From an uncultured Enorma sp. (GTDB lineage: Bacteria; Actinomycetota; Coriobacteriia; Coriobacteriales; Coriobacteriaceae), in the NCBI GenBank assembly GCA_905210055.1, contig CAJLVH010000140.1, positions 1 to 5,072 on the forward strand: a DNA stretch of 5,072 nucleotides, given 5' to 3'. Position 1 is the first letter of the stretch. Every line of letters begins with the position of its first letter. Shown piece by piece: positions 1 through 5,072 of the stretch. Under the pieces are notes generated by a model. It saw only the letters and a list, made by a program, of their open reading frames with translations. It made no database searches and was not told where the DNA came from. Position numbers and translations under genes: made by a program.

Positions 1-230
1 GCCGCCTTACCGCCGCCGTGGTGGGCTCGGTCGTGTACTTCCTCATCCGTGCCATCGTGCTCCAGCTGGGTATGGATGCGAACGACATGAAGCTCATCTC
101 TGCCGTCATCGTGGCACTCGCGCTCTGCGTGCCGGTGGTATGGGAGAAATACCAGCTCAGACGCGCATACAGTAAGACACTGAAAGCCGCGTCCATCGCA
201 GACGGCGCTGCTTCCGAAGGGGGGCGCTAG
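1..230 (+). CDS. ABC transporter permease, C-terminal end (COG4120 / TrpY-like), partial
   Basis: This is the last ~76 codons of an integral membrane subunit; the gene starts before the window and the first whole codon is at position 3. The visible protein has a hydrophobic stretch (LTAAVVGSVVYFLIRAIVLQ), a short loop (LGMDANDMK), a second membrane segment (LISAVIVALALCVPVVW) and a charged cytoplasmic tail ending in TAG at 228-230. The pair of helices around an LGM...NDMKLISA loop is typical of the end of COG4120 permeases, which work with a COG2984 binding protein and a COG1101 ATPase. Members of this family are predicted tryptophan/tyrosine or other small-molecule importers. The ATPase gene follows after 3 nt, so the two are surely co-transcribed. 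Its Shine-Dalgarno site lies inside this gene's last codons. The substrate cannot be read from this fragment. Confidence 0.85.
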   Translation, partial: RLTAAVVGSVVYFLIRAIVLQLGMDANDMKLISAVIVALALCVPVVWEKYQLRRAYSKTLKAASIADGAASEGGR

Positions 231-233
231 CGC

Positions 234-1028
234 ATGCTTACCATGAGCCACGTCTCCAAGACGTTCAACGCTGGCACCATCAACGAGAAGCGCGCCCTCG
301 TCGACTGCAACTTGCACCTAGCACCCGGCGACTTCGTCACCATCATCGGCGGTAACGGTGCGGGCAAGTCGACCCTCATGAACATGATCGCCGGCGTCTA
401 CCCCATCGACGCGGGCACCATCACGCTCGATGGCATGAACATTTCACGCCTTTCTGAACCTGCACGCGCCAAGTACCTCGGCCGCGTGTTCCAGGATCCC
501 ATGATGGGCACCGCCGCAGACATGCAGATCATCGAGAACCTCGCTATGGCGAAGCGTCGCGGCAAGACCCGCACGCTCGCCTGGGGCGTCACGCGCGCAG
601 AGAAGGACGAGTACACCGACCGCCTGCGCGAGCTGGGGCTCGGCCTCGAGAAGCGCCTCACAAGCAAGGTGGGTCTGCTCTCGGGCGGCCAGCGCCAGGC
701 GCTCACGCTCCTCATGGCAACGCTTTCCGAGCCCAAACTTCTGCTGCTCGACGAGCACACGGCCGCGCTCGATCCCAAAACGGCGGCGAAGGTGCTCAAT
801 CTCACCGAGCAGATCGTAGGCGAGCACCAGCTCACCACGCTCATGGTCACGCACAACATGAACGACGCCATCCGCTTGGGCAACCGACTCATCATGATGC
901 ACGAAGGCCGTATCATCTACGATGTGCAGGGCGAGGAAAAGGCGGCGCTCACCGTGGCCGACCTGCTGCAGAAATTCGAGGAAGTCTCGGGCGGCGAGCT
1001 CGCAAACGACCGCATGCTGCTGAACTAG
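234..1028 (+). CDS. ABC transporter ATP-binding protein (COG1101 / TrpZ-like)
   Basis: This 264-residue ATPase subunit of an ABC importer would couple ATP hydrolysis on the inner face of the membrane to transport through the upstream permease. All expected motifs are present: Walker A GGNGAGKST (39-47), Q-loop Gln87 in VFQDP, signature LSGGQ (149-153), Walker B LLLLDE with catalytic Glu174, D-loop LD (179-180) and H-loop His207 in VTHNM. The opening LTMSHVSKTFNAGTINEKRAL and the phrase DEHTAALDP are characteristic of the COG1101 group, found with COG4120 permeases and COG2984 binding proteins. ATG at 234 is preferred because GAAGGGGGG (216-224) lies 9 nt upstream; a second ATG at 243 is possible. 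The length is normal and the gene looks intact. In Firmicutes, trpXYZ operons of this family are often under T-box control, but any such leader would be outside this window. Amino-acid specificity is an inference. Confidence 0.93.
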   Translation: MLTMSHVSKTFNAGTINEKRALVDCNLHLAPGDFVTIIGGNGAGKSTLMNMIAGVYPIDAGTITLDGMNISRLSEPARAKYLGRVFQDPMMGTAADMQIIENLAMAKRRGKTRTLAWGVTRAEKDEYTDRLRELGLGLEKRLTSKVGLLSGGQRQALTLLMATLSEPKLLLLDEHTAALDPKTAAKVLNLTEQIVGEHQLTTLMVTHNMNDAIRLGNRLIMMHEGRIIYDVQGEEKAALTVADLLQKFEEVSGGELANDRMLLN

Positions 1029-1035
1029 CGCTCAT

Positions 1036-1082
1036 GGGAGCCTGAATCCGCGACGGAAGTGCCGTCTGGGATTCAGGCTCCC
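1036..1082. terminator. Hairpin between convergent genes, probable shared terminator
   Basis: The arms GGGAGCCTGAATCC (1036-1049) and GGATTCAGGCTCCC (1069-1082) are perfectly complementary over 14 bp. After a 2x2 internal loop, the stem continues with GACGG (1052-1056) pairing CCGTC (1062-1066) around a 5-nt loop. It starts 7 nt after the stop of the ATPase gene and ends 13 nt before the stop of the opposing zinc-ribbon gene, the usual place for a terminator serving both strands. On the + strand only TTT follows, and on the - strand there is no T-run. It is therefore not a classic U-tract terminator, although weak U-tracts are common in GC-rich Gram-positives. Confidence 0.75.
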
Positions 1083-1095
1083 TTTAGATGCTCGG

Positions 1096-1410
1096 TTATT
1101 CCCCGCCGAAGATCTCCATGATGTCGCCGAGGGCGGACATGGGGCTCTTCTTTTTCTTGTGCTCCTTGTAATACTTCTCGTCGTACCGGCGGTCGCGATC
1201 GTCGTAGCGATCGCGGTCGTCCCGGCGCGTCTCGCTGTGGTAACGCTCCTCCTCGCGATAGCTCTCGCGCGCGCCGCGGGCGCGGTCGACGATCTTGTCG
1301 AGCTCACCGCGATCGAGCCAGATGCCGCGGCATTCCGGGCAATAATCGATCTCGACGCCGTTCTTCTCGCTCATAAGCAGCGTGACGTCTTTGCACACGG
1401 GGCACTTCAT
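1096..1410 (-). CDS. Small zinc-ribbon protein (zf-TFIIB type, PF13453-like) with a charged tail
   Basis: This is a 104-residue protein of unknown function. The N-terminus is a four-cysteine zinc ribbon: Cys3 and Cys6 (CPVC), then Cys24 and Cys27 (CPEC). It is followed by the family phrase CRGIWLDRGELDKI (27-40), which is diagnostic of zf-TFIIB domain proteins. Residues ~45-85 are a low-complexity, probably disordered stretch rich in Arg, Asp, Glu and Tyr, with a Lys run near the end. A short conserved-looking C-terminus (ALGDIMEIFGGE) closes it. The ATG at 1410 is chosen because AAGGAG (plus-strand 1416-1421) sits 5 nt upstream and because homologues begin MKCPVC. An in-frame GTG at 1446 would add 12 residues but has no better site. 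A TATAAG (plus-strand 1467-1472) might be a -10 element, but no good -35 accompanies it. The gene follows apeB on the same strand after a 104-bp gap. Its role is not known; nucleic-acid or protein binding is only a guess. Confidence 0.88.
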   Translation of the reverse strand: MKCPVCKDVTLLMSEKNGVEIDYCPECRGIWLDRGELDKIVDRARGARESYREEERYHSETRRDDRDRYDDRDRRYDEKYYKEHKKKKSPMSALGDIMEIFGGE

Positions 1411-1495
1411 GATAGCTCCTTCATAATCGCCGGCGAAAACACGCACCGGCGGCTGGCATTGTTCGCCTTATACCCCGCACGCAAGGGTTTCTGTC

Positions 1496-1509
1496 CGGCC
1501 CTCAGGCCG
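1496..1509 (-). terminator. Short GC hairpin just after apeB, weak terminator candidate
   Basis: Read on the minus strand, CGGCC and GGCCG pair perfectly over 5 bp around the loop TGAG, starting 5 nt after the aminopeptidase stop codon. The position suits a terminator, but the stem is short and no T-run follows, so it may only stabilise the mRNA end or mean nothing. Confidence 0.3.
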
Positions 1510-1514
1510 ATTTG

Positions 1515-2849
1515 TCACCAACAGGCGGCGTGAGCGGCATCGATATGCAGGTCGGCGCCGTAGAAGGCCGAAAGCGCCCGCTCCGCGAGCATCACATCGC
1601 GCACGCCCGCCGTCTCGTAGGCGGAATGCATCGCGAGCTGCGCACAACCCACATCGACGGCATGCATGCTCGCCTGCACATTCGAAAGGTTGCCGAGCGT
1701 CGACCCGCCGGCCATATCGCTGCGGTTCGCGTAGGTCTGCACGGGCACGCCGGCACGCTCGCACAGCCCCACAAAGACGGCGCGGCTGAAGGCGTCCGTG
1801 CAGTAGTGCTGGTTCGCCGCTTCCTTGATCACGATGCCACCGTTCATGACGCAGCGGTTCGTGGCATCGTACAGATCCGGGCGGTTGGGATGCACCGCGT
1901 GCGCGTTGTCGCAGCTCACAAGCATGGACTTCGCGAGCGCCCGACGATAGTCGTCCACGCCGAGTCCGAGCGCCGCGGTCAGCCGGGTAAGCACATCCAG
2001 CAAAAACGTCGACATGGCGCCCTGCTTGGTACCAGACCCCACCTCTTCGTTATCGAAGCAGCACCACACGGTGACGGCGCCATCGTTTTTCGCAGAAAGA
2101 AACGCGCGCAGCGACATGAACGCGCACATGAGGTCATCGAGCTTAGCGGAAGAGACGAACTCGTTCGCCGCACCCCACACGCGACCGGGAACGCGGTTCA
2201 CGAGGAACAGGTCGAAGCCGAGCATATCGGCCGCAACGACCCCGGCTTCGCGGGCGATATACTCCTCGAAGTCGCCTCCCTCGAGCTCACCAGCCGAGAC
2301 CAGTGGGAAGAGGTCGCGCGCACGGTTGGGCGAAAACGCCTTATTCTGATCGCGGTCGAGATGGATTGCGACGCTTGGAATGAGCGCCAGGTCGCAATCG
2401 GGTGCGATGAGCCGGCTCTCGACGCCGTTAGCCGTGCGCACGAGCACGCGGCCGGCTAGGGAGAGCGGACGGTCGAACCACGTGTAGTCGAGCATGCCGC
2501 CGTAGGCCTCCACGGCAAGCCGGCGCGCGCCGCCAGGGCCATCGAGCTCGGGAACGGCCTTCAGCTTGAACGTGGGGGAATCGGTATGCGACGCCGCGAT
2601 CTGGAAGTGATAGGCATCCGCGTTCGCCGCGCGCTCGCCCAACGAGAATGCGATGACGCTCGAGCCGTTGCGCTCCACATAGTATCGGCCGCCAGCCTCG
2701 AGCTGCCAAGCCTCGCTCTCGGCTAGCCGCACAAACCCCGCCGCCTCGAGGCGCTCGCACGCAGTCGACGCCGTGTGGAACATGCTCGGACACGCTGCGA
2801 TGAACTCGACGAGCTCTTCTGCCGCTTGCTTTTCCTCTGCCGATACCAT
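1515..2849 (-). CDS. apeB: M18 family aminopeptidase (aspartyl aminopeptidase family)
   Basis: This 444-residue cytoplasmic metallo-aminopeptidase should remove N-terminal (often acidic) residues from peptides; M18 enzymes use two metal ions and assemble as large oligomers. The active-site motifs appear in the family order: His88 and Asp90 in ASHTDSPTFKLK, His163 in the VAIHLDR region, the bridging Asp238 in AKLDDL, the Glu pair 268-269 in FDNEEVGS (catalytic base and ligand), Asp314 in SCDNAHAVHPN, GGSTLG (381-386) and the last ligand His408 in MHSAYE. The length fits the bacterial family (about 420-450 residues) and no key residue is missing. The ATG at 2849 has a strong GGAAGGGGAG site (plus-strand 2855-2864) 5 nt upstream. 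The gene lies 79 bp downstream of the deformylase-like gene on the same strand, with a tandem repeat in the gap. The exact substrate preference cannot be read from sequence. Confidence 0.96.
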   Translation of the reverse strand: MVSAEEKQAAEELVEFIAACPSMFHTASTACERLEAAGFVRLAESEAWQLEAGGRYYVERNGSSVIAFSLGERAANADAYHFQIAASHTDSPTFKLKAVPELDGPGGARRLAVEAYGGMLDYTWFDRPLSLAGRVLVRTANGVESRLIAPDCDLALIPSVAIHLDRDQNKAFSPNRARDLFPLVSAGELEGGDFEEYIAREAGVVAADMLGFDLFLVNRVPGRVWGAANEFVSSAKLDDLMCAFMSLRAFLSAKNDGAVTVWCCFDNEEVGSGTKQGAMSTFLLDVLTRLTAALGLGVDDYRRALAKSMLVSCDNAHAVHPNRPDLYDATNRCVMNGGIVIKEAANQHYCTDAFSRAVFVGLCERAGVPVQTYANRSDMAGGSTLGNLSNVQASMHAVDVGCAQLAMHSAYETAGVRDVMLAERALSAFYGADLHIDAAHAACW

Positions 2850-2854
2850 GTGTT

Positions 2855-2864
2855 CTCCCCTTCC
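2855..2864 (-). promoter_or_regulatory. Ribosome binding site of apeB
   Basis: On the minus strand, GGAAGGGGAG ends 5 nt before the ATG at 2849. It fixes the start of the aminopeptidase gene. Confidence 0.7.
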
Positions 2865-2888
2865 GCATCAACGTGAGGATCTGCGTCC

Positions 2889-2919
2889 TGGACTCAGATT
2901 CTCTTGGACTCAGATTCTC
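2889..2919. repeat. Two tandem copies of a 15-nt sequence (16-nt period)
   Basis: TGGACTCAGATTCTC occurs at 2889-2903 and again, identically, at 2905-2919, separated by one base. It lies in the 79-bp gap between the deformylase-like stop codon (2929) and the aminopeptidase start (2849). A period of 16 nt is neither a whole number of helical turns nor of codons. It could be a paired regulator site or a recent slippage duplication. No clear -10/-35 pair is seen around it. Confidence 0.8.
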
Positions 2920-2928
2920 ATCCTCATC

Positions 2929-3345
2929 TTAGACGAGCTTGCCAGCGCAGTGATCGATGCCGTGCTGCACGAGCTCGGCTGTCCAGCCGGACAGGCGCTT
3001 CGTGCGGCTCACAAGGTTGCCGTTCGAGATGACCTGATAGCCCACGGAAATCATCTGGAAGCGCTTCACCTCGCTCACCTCTTCGAGCGAAAGGCAGCTT
3101 TCCTGCGTTTGATAGGGCTGCGCCGCCATCTTGATCTTGGGATTGAACATGACGGCAATGCGGCCGTTGTCCTCGTACGCGATGATCGCCTTATTCGACC
3201 CAATCTGGTTCGCAGCCAGGCACACGCAATCCTCGAGCGACTCAATGGTGTCGCGCAGGTCTTCTGCCACCTCCGCGTCCTCGGCCGTTGCCGGCTCGGC
3301 GGACTTGCTCAGGAAGTCGCGATCCTTCACGATGTCCTTGATCAT
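2929..3345 (-). CDS. Peptide deformylase-like protein, short form, catalytic Glu replaced by Gly
   Basis: This 138-residue protein belongs to the peptide deformylase family (Fe2+/Zn2+ enzymes that remove the formyl group from nascent N-terminal Met). The three family motifs are recognisable but altered. Motif 1 is CVCLAANQ (40-47), where GxGLAAxQ is usual. Motif 2 is ESCLS (82-86), where EGCLS is usual, with metal ligand Cys84 kept. Motif 3 is QHGIDH (127-132), where HExxDH is usual: both His ligands (128, 132) are kept but the catalytic Glu is Gly129, codon GGC. The length matches the short deformylases of Gram-positives rather than the ~170-residue housekeeping form. The ATG at 3345 is chosen because AAAGGA (plus-strand 3351-3356) lies 5 nt upstream and homologues begin MIK.IVKD. 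A TTG at 3363 would extend it by six residues and overlap that site. It may bind metal without normal deformylase activity. A separate true def gene elsewhere in the genome is expected. Confidence 0.88.
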   Translation of the reverse strand: MIKDIVKDRDFLSKSAEPATAEDAEVAEDLRDTIESLEDCVCLAANQIGSNKAIIAYEDNGRIAVMFNPKIKMAAQPYQTQESCLSLEEVSEVKRFQMISVGYQVISNGNLVSRTKRLSGWTAELVQHGIDHCAGKLV

Positions 3346-3350
3346 GGAAA

Positions 3351-3356
3351 TCCTTT
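3351..3356 (-). promoter_or_regulatory. Ribosome binding site of the deformylase-like gene
   Basis: On the minus strand, AAAGGA stands 5 nt before the ATG at 3345. It supports that start over the in-frame TTG at 3363, whose coding region would include the site. Confidence 0.65.
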
Positions 3357-3360
3357 CTAT

Positions 3361-3518
3361 CAATGGGTCATGTGGGAACGTGTTCGTTTCAACCCATTTC
3401 TTTCACCGAAACAGGCTGGACGAGGTGCGTCCCCAGATGACCCATTGTAACGGGTTGGAAGGAACACGTCCCCACATGACCCAAAATGGGTTGAAACGAA
3501 CACGTCCCCATATGACCG
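3361..3518. repeat. Array of four ~32-nt repeat units, one inverted and three direct
   Basis: Three direct units lie at 3412-3443, 3451-3482 and 3487-3518 (spacers of 7 and 4 nt). All carry a core CGTCCCCANATGACC (N is G, C or T). A fourth unit at 3365-3396 is inverted. The second and third units differ at 5 of 32 positions; the first is more diverged. The inverted unit (3366-3396) matches the third (3487-3517) in reverse complement at 29 of 31 positions, so the ends could form a long hairpin over the inner units. Its edge (3361-3379) also matches 3429-3447 in reverse complement with 2 mismatches. Unit ends carry TGGGT/ACCCA, which form a small hairpin at 3479-3491. The array fills the upstream region of the deformylase-like gene to within 15 nt of its ATG. 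It is not a CRISPR, because the spacers are only 4-7 nt. It resembles non-autonomous REP-like repeats. Confidence 0.85.
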
Positions 3519-3559
3519 GCACCATGGAGCGCTTCCAGGGCTTCGGCGCCTAACTCACC

Positions 3560-3586
3560 TGACATTGGGGACAGTCCCCAATGTCA
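3560..3586. repeat. 27-nt near-perfect palindrome, REP-like
   Basis: TGACATTGGGGAC (3560-3572) and GTCCCCAATGTCA (3574-3586) are exact reverse complements around a single central base. A second small palindrome, TGTCATGACA (3582-3591), overlaps its right end. Palindromes built on GGGGACnGTCCCC are a known form of dispersed bacterial repeat, in several lineages associated with REP-type (Y1, IS200-like) transposases. No transposase is present in this window. It lies 62 nt beyond the stop codon of the UvrA-like gene, so it could also help end that transcript. Confidence 0.8.
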
Positions 3587-3594
3587 TGACAGTT

Positions 3595-3627
3595 GGGACA
3601 GGCGTTACCGTGTGCCTGTCCCTTTTT
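3595..3627 (+). terminator. 9-bp hairpin plus T5, terminator-shaped repeat element
   Basis: GGGACAGGC (3595-3603) pairs perfectly with GCCTGTCCC (3614-3622) around a 10-nt loop, and TTTTT follows at 3623-3627. In form this is an intrinsic terminator on the + strand, but there is no + strand gene upstream; both neighbours are on the - strand. On the - strand the T-run becomes an A-run before the stem, so it would be an imperfect terminator for the UvrA-like gene, which ends 21 nt away. It may be another REP-like element, or it may block antisense transcription into the UvrA-like gene. Confidence 0.55.
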
Positions 3628-3648
3628 CATGTGCCTAGGATTCTGCAC

Positions 3649-5072
3649 CTAGAGCTCTTCGGCGATATAACGGCCGGTGATGCTTTCCGGGCAGGCGGCG
3701 ACCGCTTCCGGCGTGCCGGCGGCCACCACGCGGCCGCCGTCCTCACCGCCGCCCGGCCCCAGGTCGATCACATAATCCGCGTTGACGATCATGTCGAGGT
3801 CGTGCTCGATCACCACGACCGTCGCACCGTTGTCAATGAGCCGCTGCAGAACGCCAAGGAGTACCTCAACGTCGAGCGGATGCAGGCCGATCGTGGGCTC
3901 ATCGAAGACGAAGAGCGCATCCTCCTGGTTGCGCGTGAGCTCACTCGCGAGCTTGAGGCGCTGCGCTTCGCCGCCGGAAAGCGCGGGCGTCGCCTCGCCA
4001 AGGGTGAGGTAGCCAAGTCCTAGGTCGTGCAAGATCCCGAGCTTCGCCTTCGCGGTGCGGAGCTGCGTCTCACCGAGCGTCTCGAGCGCCTGATCCACGG
4101 TGTAGCTCAGCAGCTCCGGCAGGCTGATGTCGCCTGCGAGTCGCACGTCGGAGGCGTCGCGGCCATAGCGCGAGCCGCCGCAATCCGGACAGGGAATATC
4201 CACGTCCGGCAGGAACTGCACGTCGAGCGAAATCTGTCCCGTGCCGTCGCAGGTGGGACAGCGGAGCGACCCGGTGTTGTACGAGAACGCGCCCGCCTTG
4301 AGCCCGCGCTCGCGTGCCTCCGGCGTCTTTGCATACGCACGGCGCAGGTCGTCGAGAACGCCCGAGTACGTCGCCACCGTCGAGCGCACGTTCGCGCCGA
4401 TGGGCGTCGCGTCGATGAGGTTCGCCCGCTTGATACCTGCGGCATCCACGCTCTTCACATGCGCTGGCATCGCGTTATGCGCCATACCTCCAGGAGTGCT
4501 TTGCCCCGCTTGCGCGCGGAGCGCCGGGATGAGGCTCTCGAGCACGAGCGTCGTCTTGCCCGATCCAGAAACGCCCGTCACCGCGACGAGCCTCCCGCGC
4601 GGGATACGCACCTCAAGCGGTTTCACGGTGTGGATGGCATCGGTCGCAAGCCGGATCTCTCCGCAGGCGAACATGTTGCCGGCAGAGGCGCGCTCGCGCG
4701 TCCGCACGCGTCGCGAGCCCGTTAAGAAGGGACCGATCCGCGTCGCCGGGTTCGCCTCGACCTCCGCCACACTCCCCTGCGCGATCACCCGGCCGCCCGC
4801 CGCGCCCGATCCGGGACCGATCTCGATAAGGTGGTCCGCATGGCGCAGCACGCGCACGTCATGATCCACGAGCACCACGGAATTGCCGTCGTCCAGAAGG
4901 TCGTCCACCACGCCCAGCAACCCCTCGACATTGGAGGGGTGCAGGCCGATGGACGGCTCGTCGAGCACATACAGGACGCCGCACGTGCGGTTGCGCACGG
5001 CACGGGCGAGCTGCACGCGCTGGCGCTCGCCCGTGGAAAGCGTCGAGCTCGCGCGATCGAGCGAGAGGTAGC
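3649..5072 (-). CDS. UvrA-family excinuclease ABC subunit A (UvrA-like paralogue), C-terminal part, partial
   Basis: About 473 C-terminal residues are visible; the start lies beyond the right edge and the stop is TAG at 3649-3651. UvrA proteins are twin-ABC ATPases that bind damaged DNA and load UvrB. Counting from the first whole codon (5070-5068), the end of the first ABC is seen: signature LSTGERQR (11-18), Walker B LDEPSIGLHP with D37/E38 and H-loop HD (70-71). The second ABC follows: Walker A GVSGSGKTT (166-174), a zinc module with Cys271, 274, 294 and 297 (CPTC, 19 residues, CPDC, the spacing of true UvrA), signature LSGGEAQR (365-372), Walker B FDEP with D390/E391 and H-loop EHD (His423). 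Substitutions such as LSTGERQR and IDATPIGANVRSTVATYSGV (canonical [22 protein letters not shown]) point to the UvrA-like/UvrA2 branch, some members of which are linked to drug resistance, rather than the housekeeping UvrA. The GTG at 5016 is internal. The UvrB-binding region is not visible. Confidence 0.93.
   Translation of the reverse strand, partial: YLSLDRASSTLSTGERQRVQLARAVRNRTCGVLYVLDEPSIGLHPSNVEGLLGVVDDLLDDGNSVVLVDHDVRVLRHADHLIEIGPGSGAAGGRVIAQGSVAEVEANPATRIGPFLTGSRRVRTRERASAGNMFACGEIRLATDAIHTVKPLEVRIPRGRLVAVTGVSGSGKTTLVLESLIPALRAQAGQSTPGGMAHNAMPAHVKSVDAAGIKRANLIDATPIGANVRSTVATYSGVLDDLRRAYAKTPEARERGLKAGAFSYNTGSLRCPTCDGTGQISLDVQFLPDVDIPCPDCGGSRYGRDASDVRLAGDISLPELLSYTVDQALETLGETQLRTAKAKLGILHDLGLGYLTLGEATPALSGGEAQRLKLASELTRNQEDALFVFDEPTIGLHPLDVEVLLGVLQRLIDNGATVVVIEHDLDMIVNADYVIDLGPGGGEDGGRVVAAGTPEAVAACPESITGRYIAEEL

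Noticed and set aside
1411..1446. Longer start (GTG at 1446) for the zinc-ribbon gene
   Set aside because: The added 12 residues would be translated across a well-placed AAGGAG site, and the family begins at the MKCPVC methionine.
1467..1497. Promoter for the zinc-ribbon gene (minus-strand TATAAG with CGGACA upstream)
   Set aside because: The -10 is acceptable but the -35 matches only four of six bases at a 19-nt spacing, which is too weak to annotate.
1512..2459. A 315-codon open frame on the + strand opposite the aminopeptidase gene
   Set aside because: It is the GC-rich antisense shadow of an intact M18 gene; its protein is rich in His, Arg and Ala with no recognisable domain.
2773..3450. 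A 225-codon open frame on the + strand opposite the deformylase-like gene
   Set aside because: It runs across the start of one - strand gene, a gap, a whole second gene and into the repeats, and has no family features.
3412..3518. CRISPR array
   Set aside because: The units are regularly placed but the spacers are only 4-7 nt, one further copy is inverted and no cas genes are present.
3524..3553. Possible micro-ORF on the + strand starting ATG GAG CGC
   Set aside because: It would be nine codons, lacks a Shine-Dalgarno site and lies at the edge of the repeat array; nothing supports translation.
4027..4725. A 232-codon open frame on the + strand inside the UvrA-like gene
   Set aside because: It is antisense to conserved UvrA motifs, including the zinc module, and its Arg/His-rich composition is typical of shadow frames.
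5014..5016. GTG as a translation start for the UvrA-like gene
   Set aside because: The frame stays open to the window edge and the residues just before it (LSTGERQR) are a conserved ABC signature, so this Val is internal.

Overview
The window is GC-rich, densely coded bacterial DNA with strong Shine-Dalgarno sites (AAGGAG/AAAGGA types, 5 nt before ATG). Codon use, gene content and the style of the intergenic repeats fit a high-GC Gram-positive, and I would guess a gut or oral Coriobacteriia member (Collinsella/Olsenella-like). That placement is an inference, because no rRNA or other marker gene is present.

Layout. (1) Positions 1-1028, + strand: the 3' end of an ABC permease gene followed 3 nt later by its ATPase gene. 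Together they form the distal part of a COG4120/COG1101-type importer operon, the family that includes the predicted tryptophan/tyrosine transporter TrpXYZ. The substrate-binding protein gene should lie to the left. (2) Positions 1029-1095: a convergent gap with a strong 14-bp hairpin, probably the operon's terminator and shared with the opposing gene. (3) Positions 1096-3345, - strand: in transcription order a short peptide-deformylase-like protein (2929-3345), an M18 aminopeptidase (1515-2849) and a small zinc-ribbon protein (1096-1410). A deformylase-like protein beside an aminopeptidase suggests a link to N-terminal processing or peptide turnover, but the deformylase-like protein has Gly where the catalytic Glu of the HExxDH motif should be. 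(4) Positions 3346-3648: a 303-bp gap almost filled with repeats: four copies of a ~32-nt unit (one inverted, three direct), a 27-nt near-perfect palindrome and a 9-bp hairpin followed by T5. It looks like a mosaic of REP-like elements inserted between the UvrA-like gene and the deformylase-like gene. (5) Positions 3649-5072, - strand: the C-terminal ~473 residues of a UvrA-family protein, whose 5' end lies beyond the right edge.

The genes themselves are ordinary housekeeping or transport genes, and I found no convincing new multi-gene system. The items most worth a second look are the deformylase-like protein without its catalytic Glu, the repeat mosaic that carries this gene's whole upstream region, and a 16-bp tandem repeat between the deformylase-like and aminopeptidase genes.
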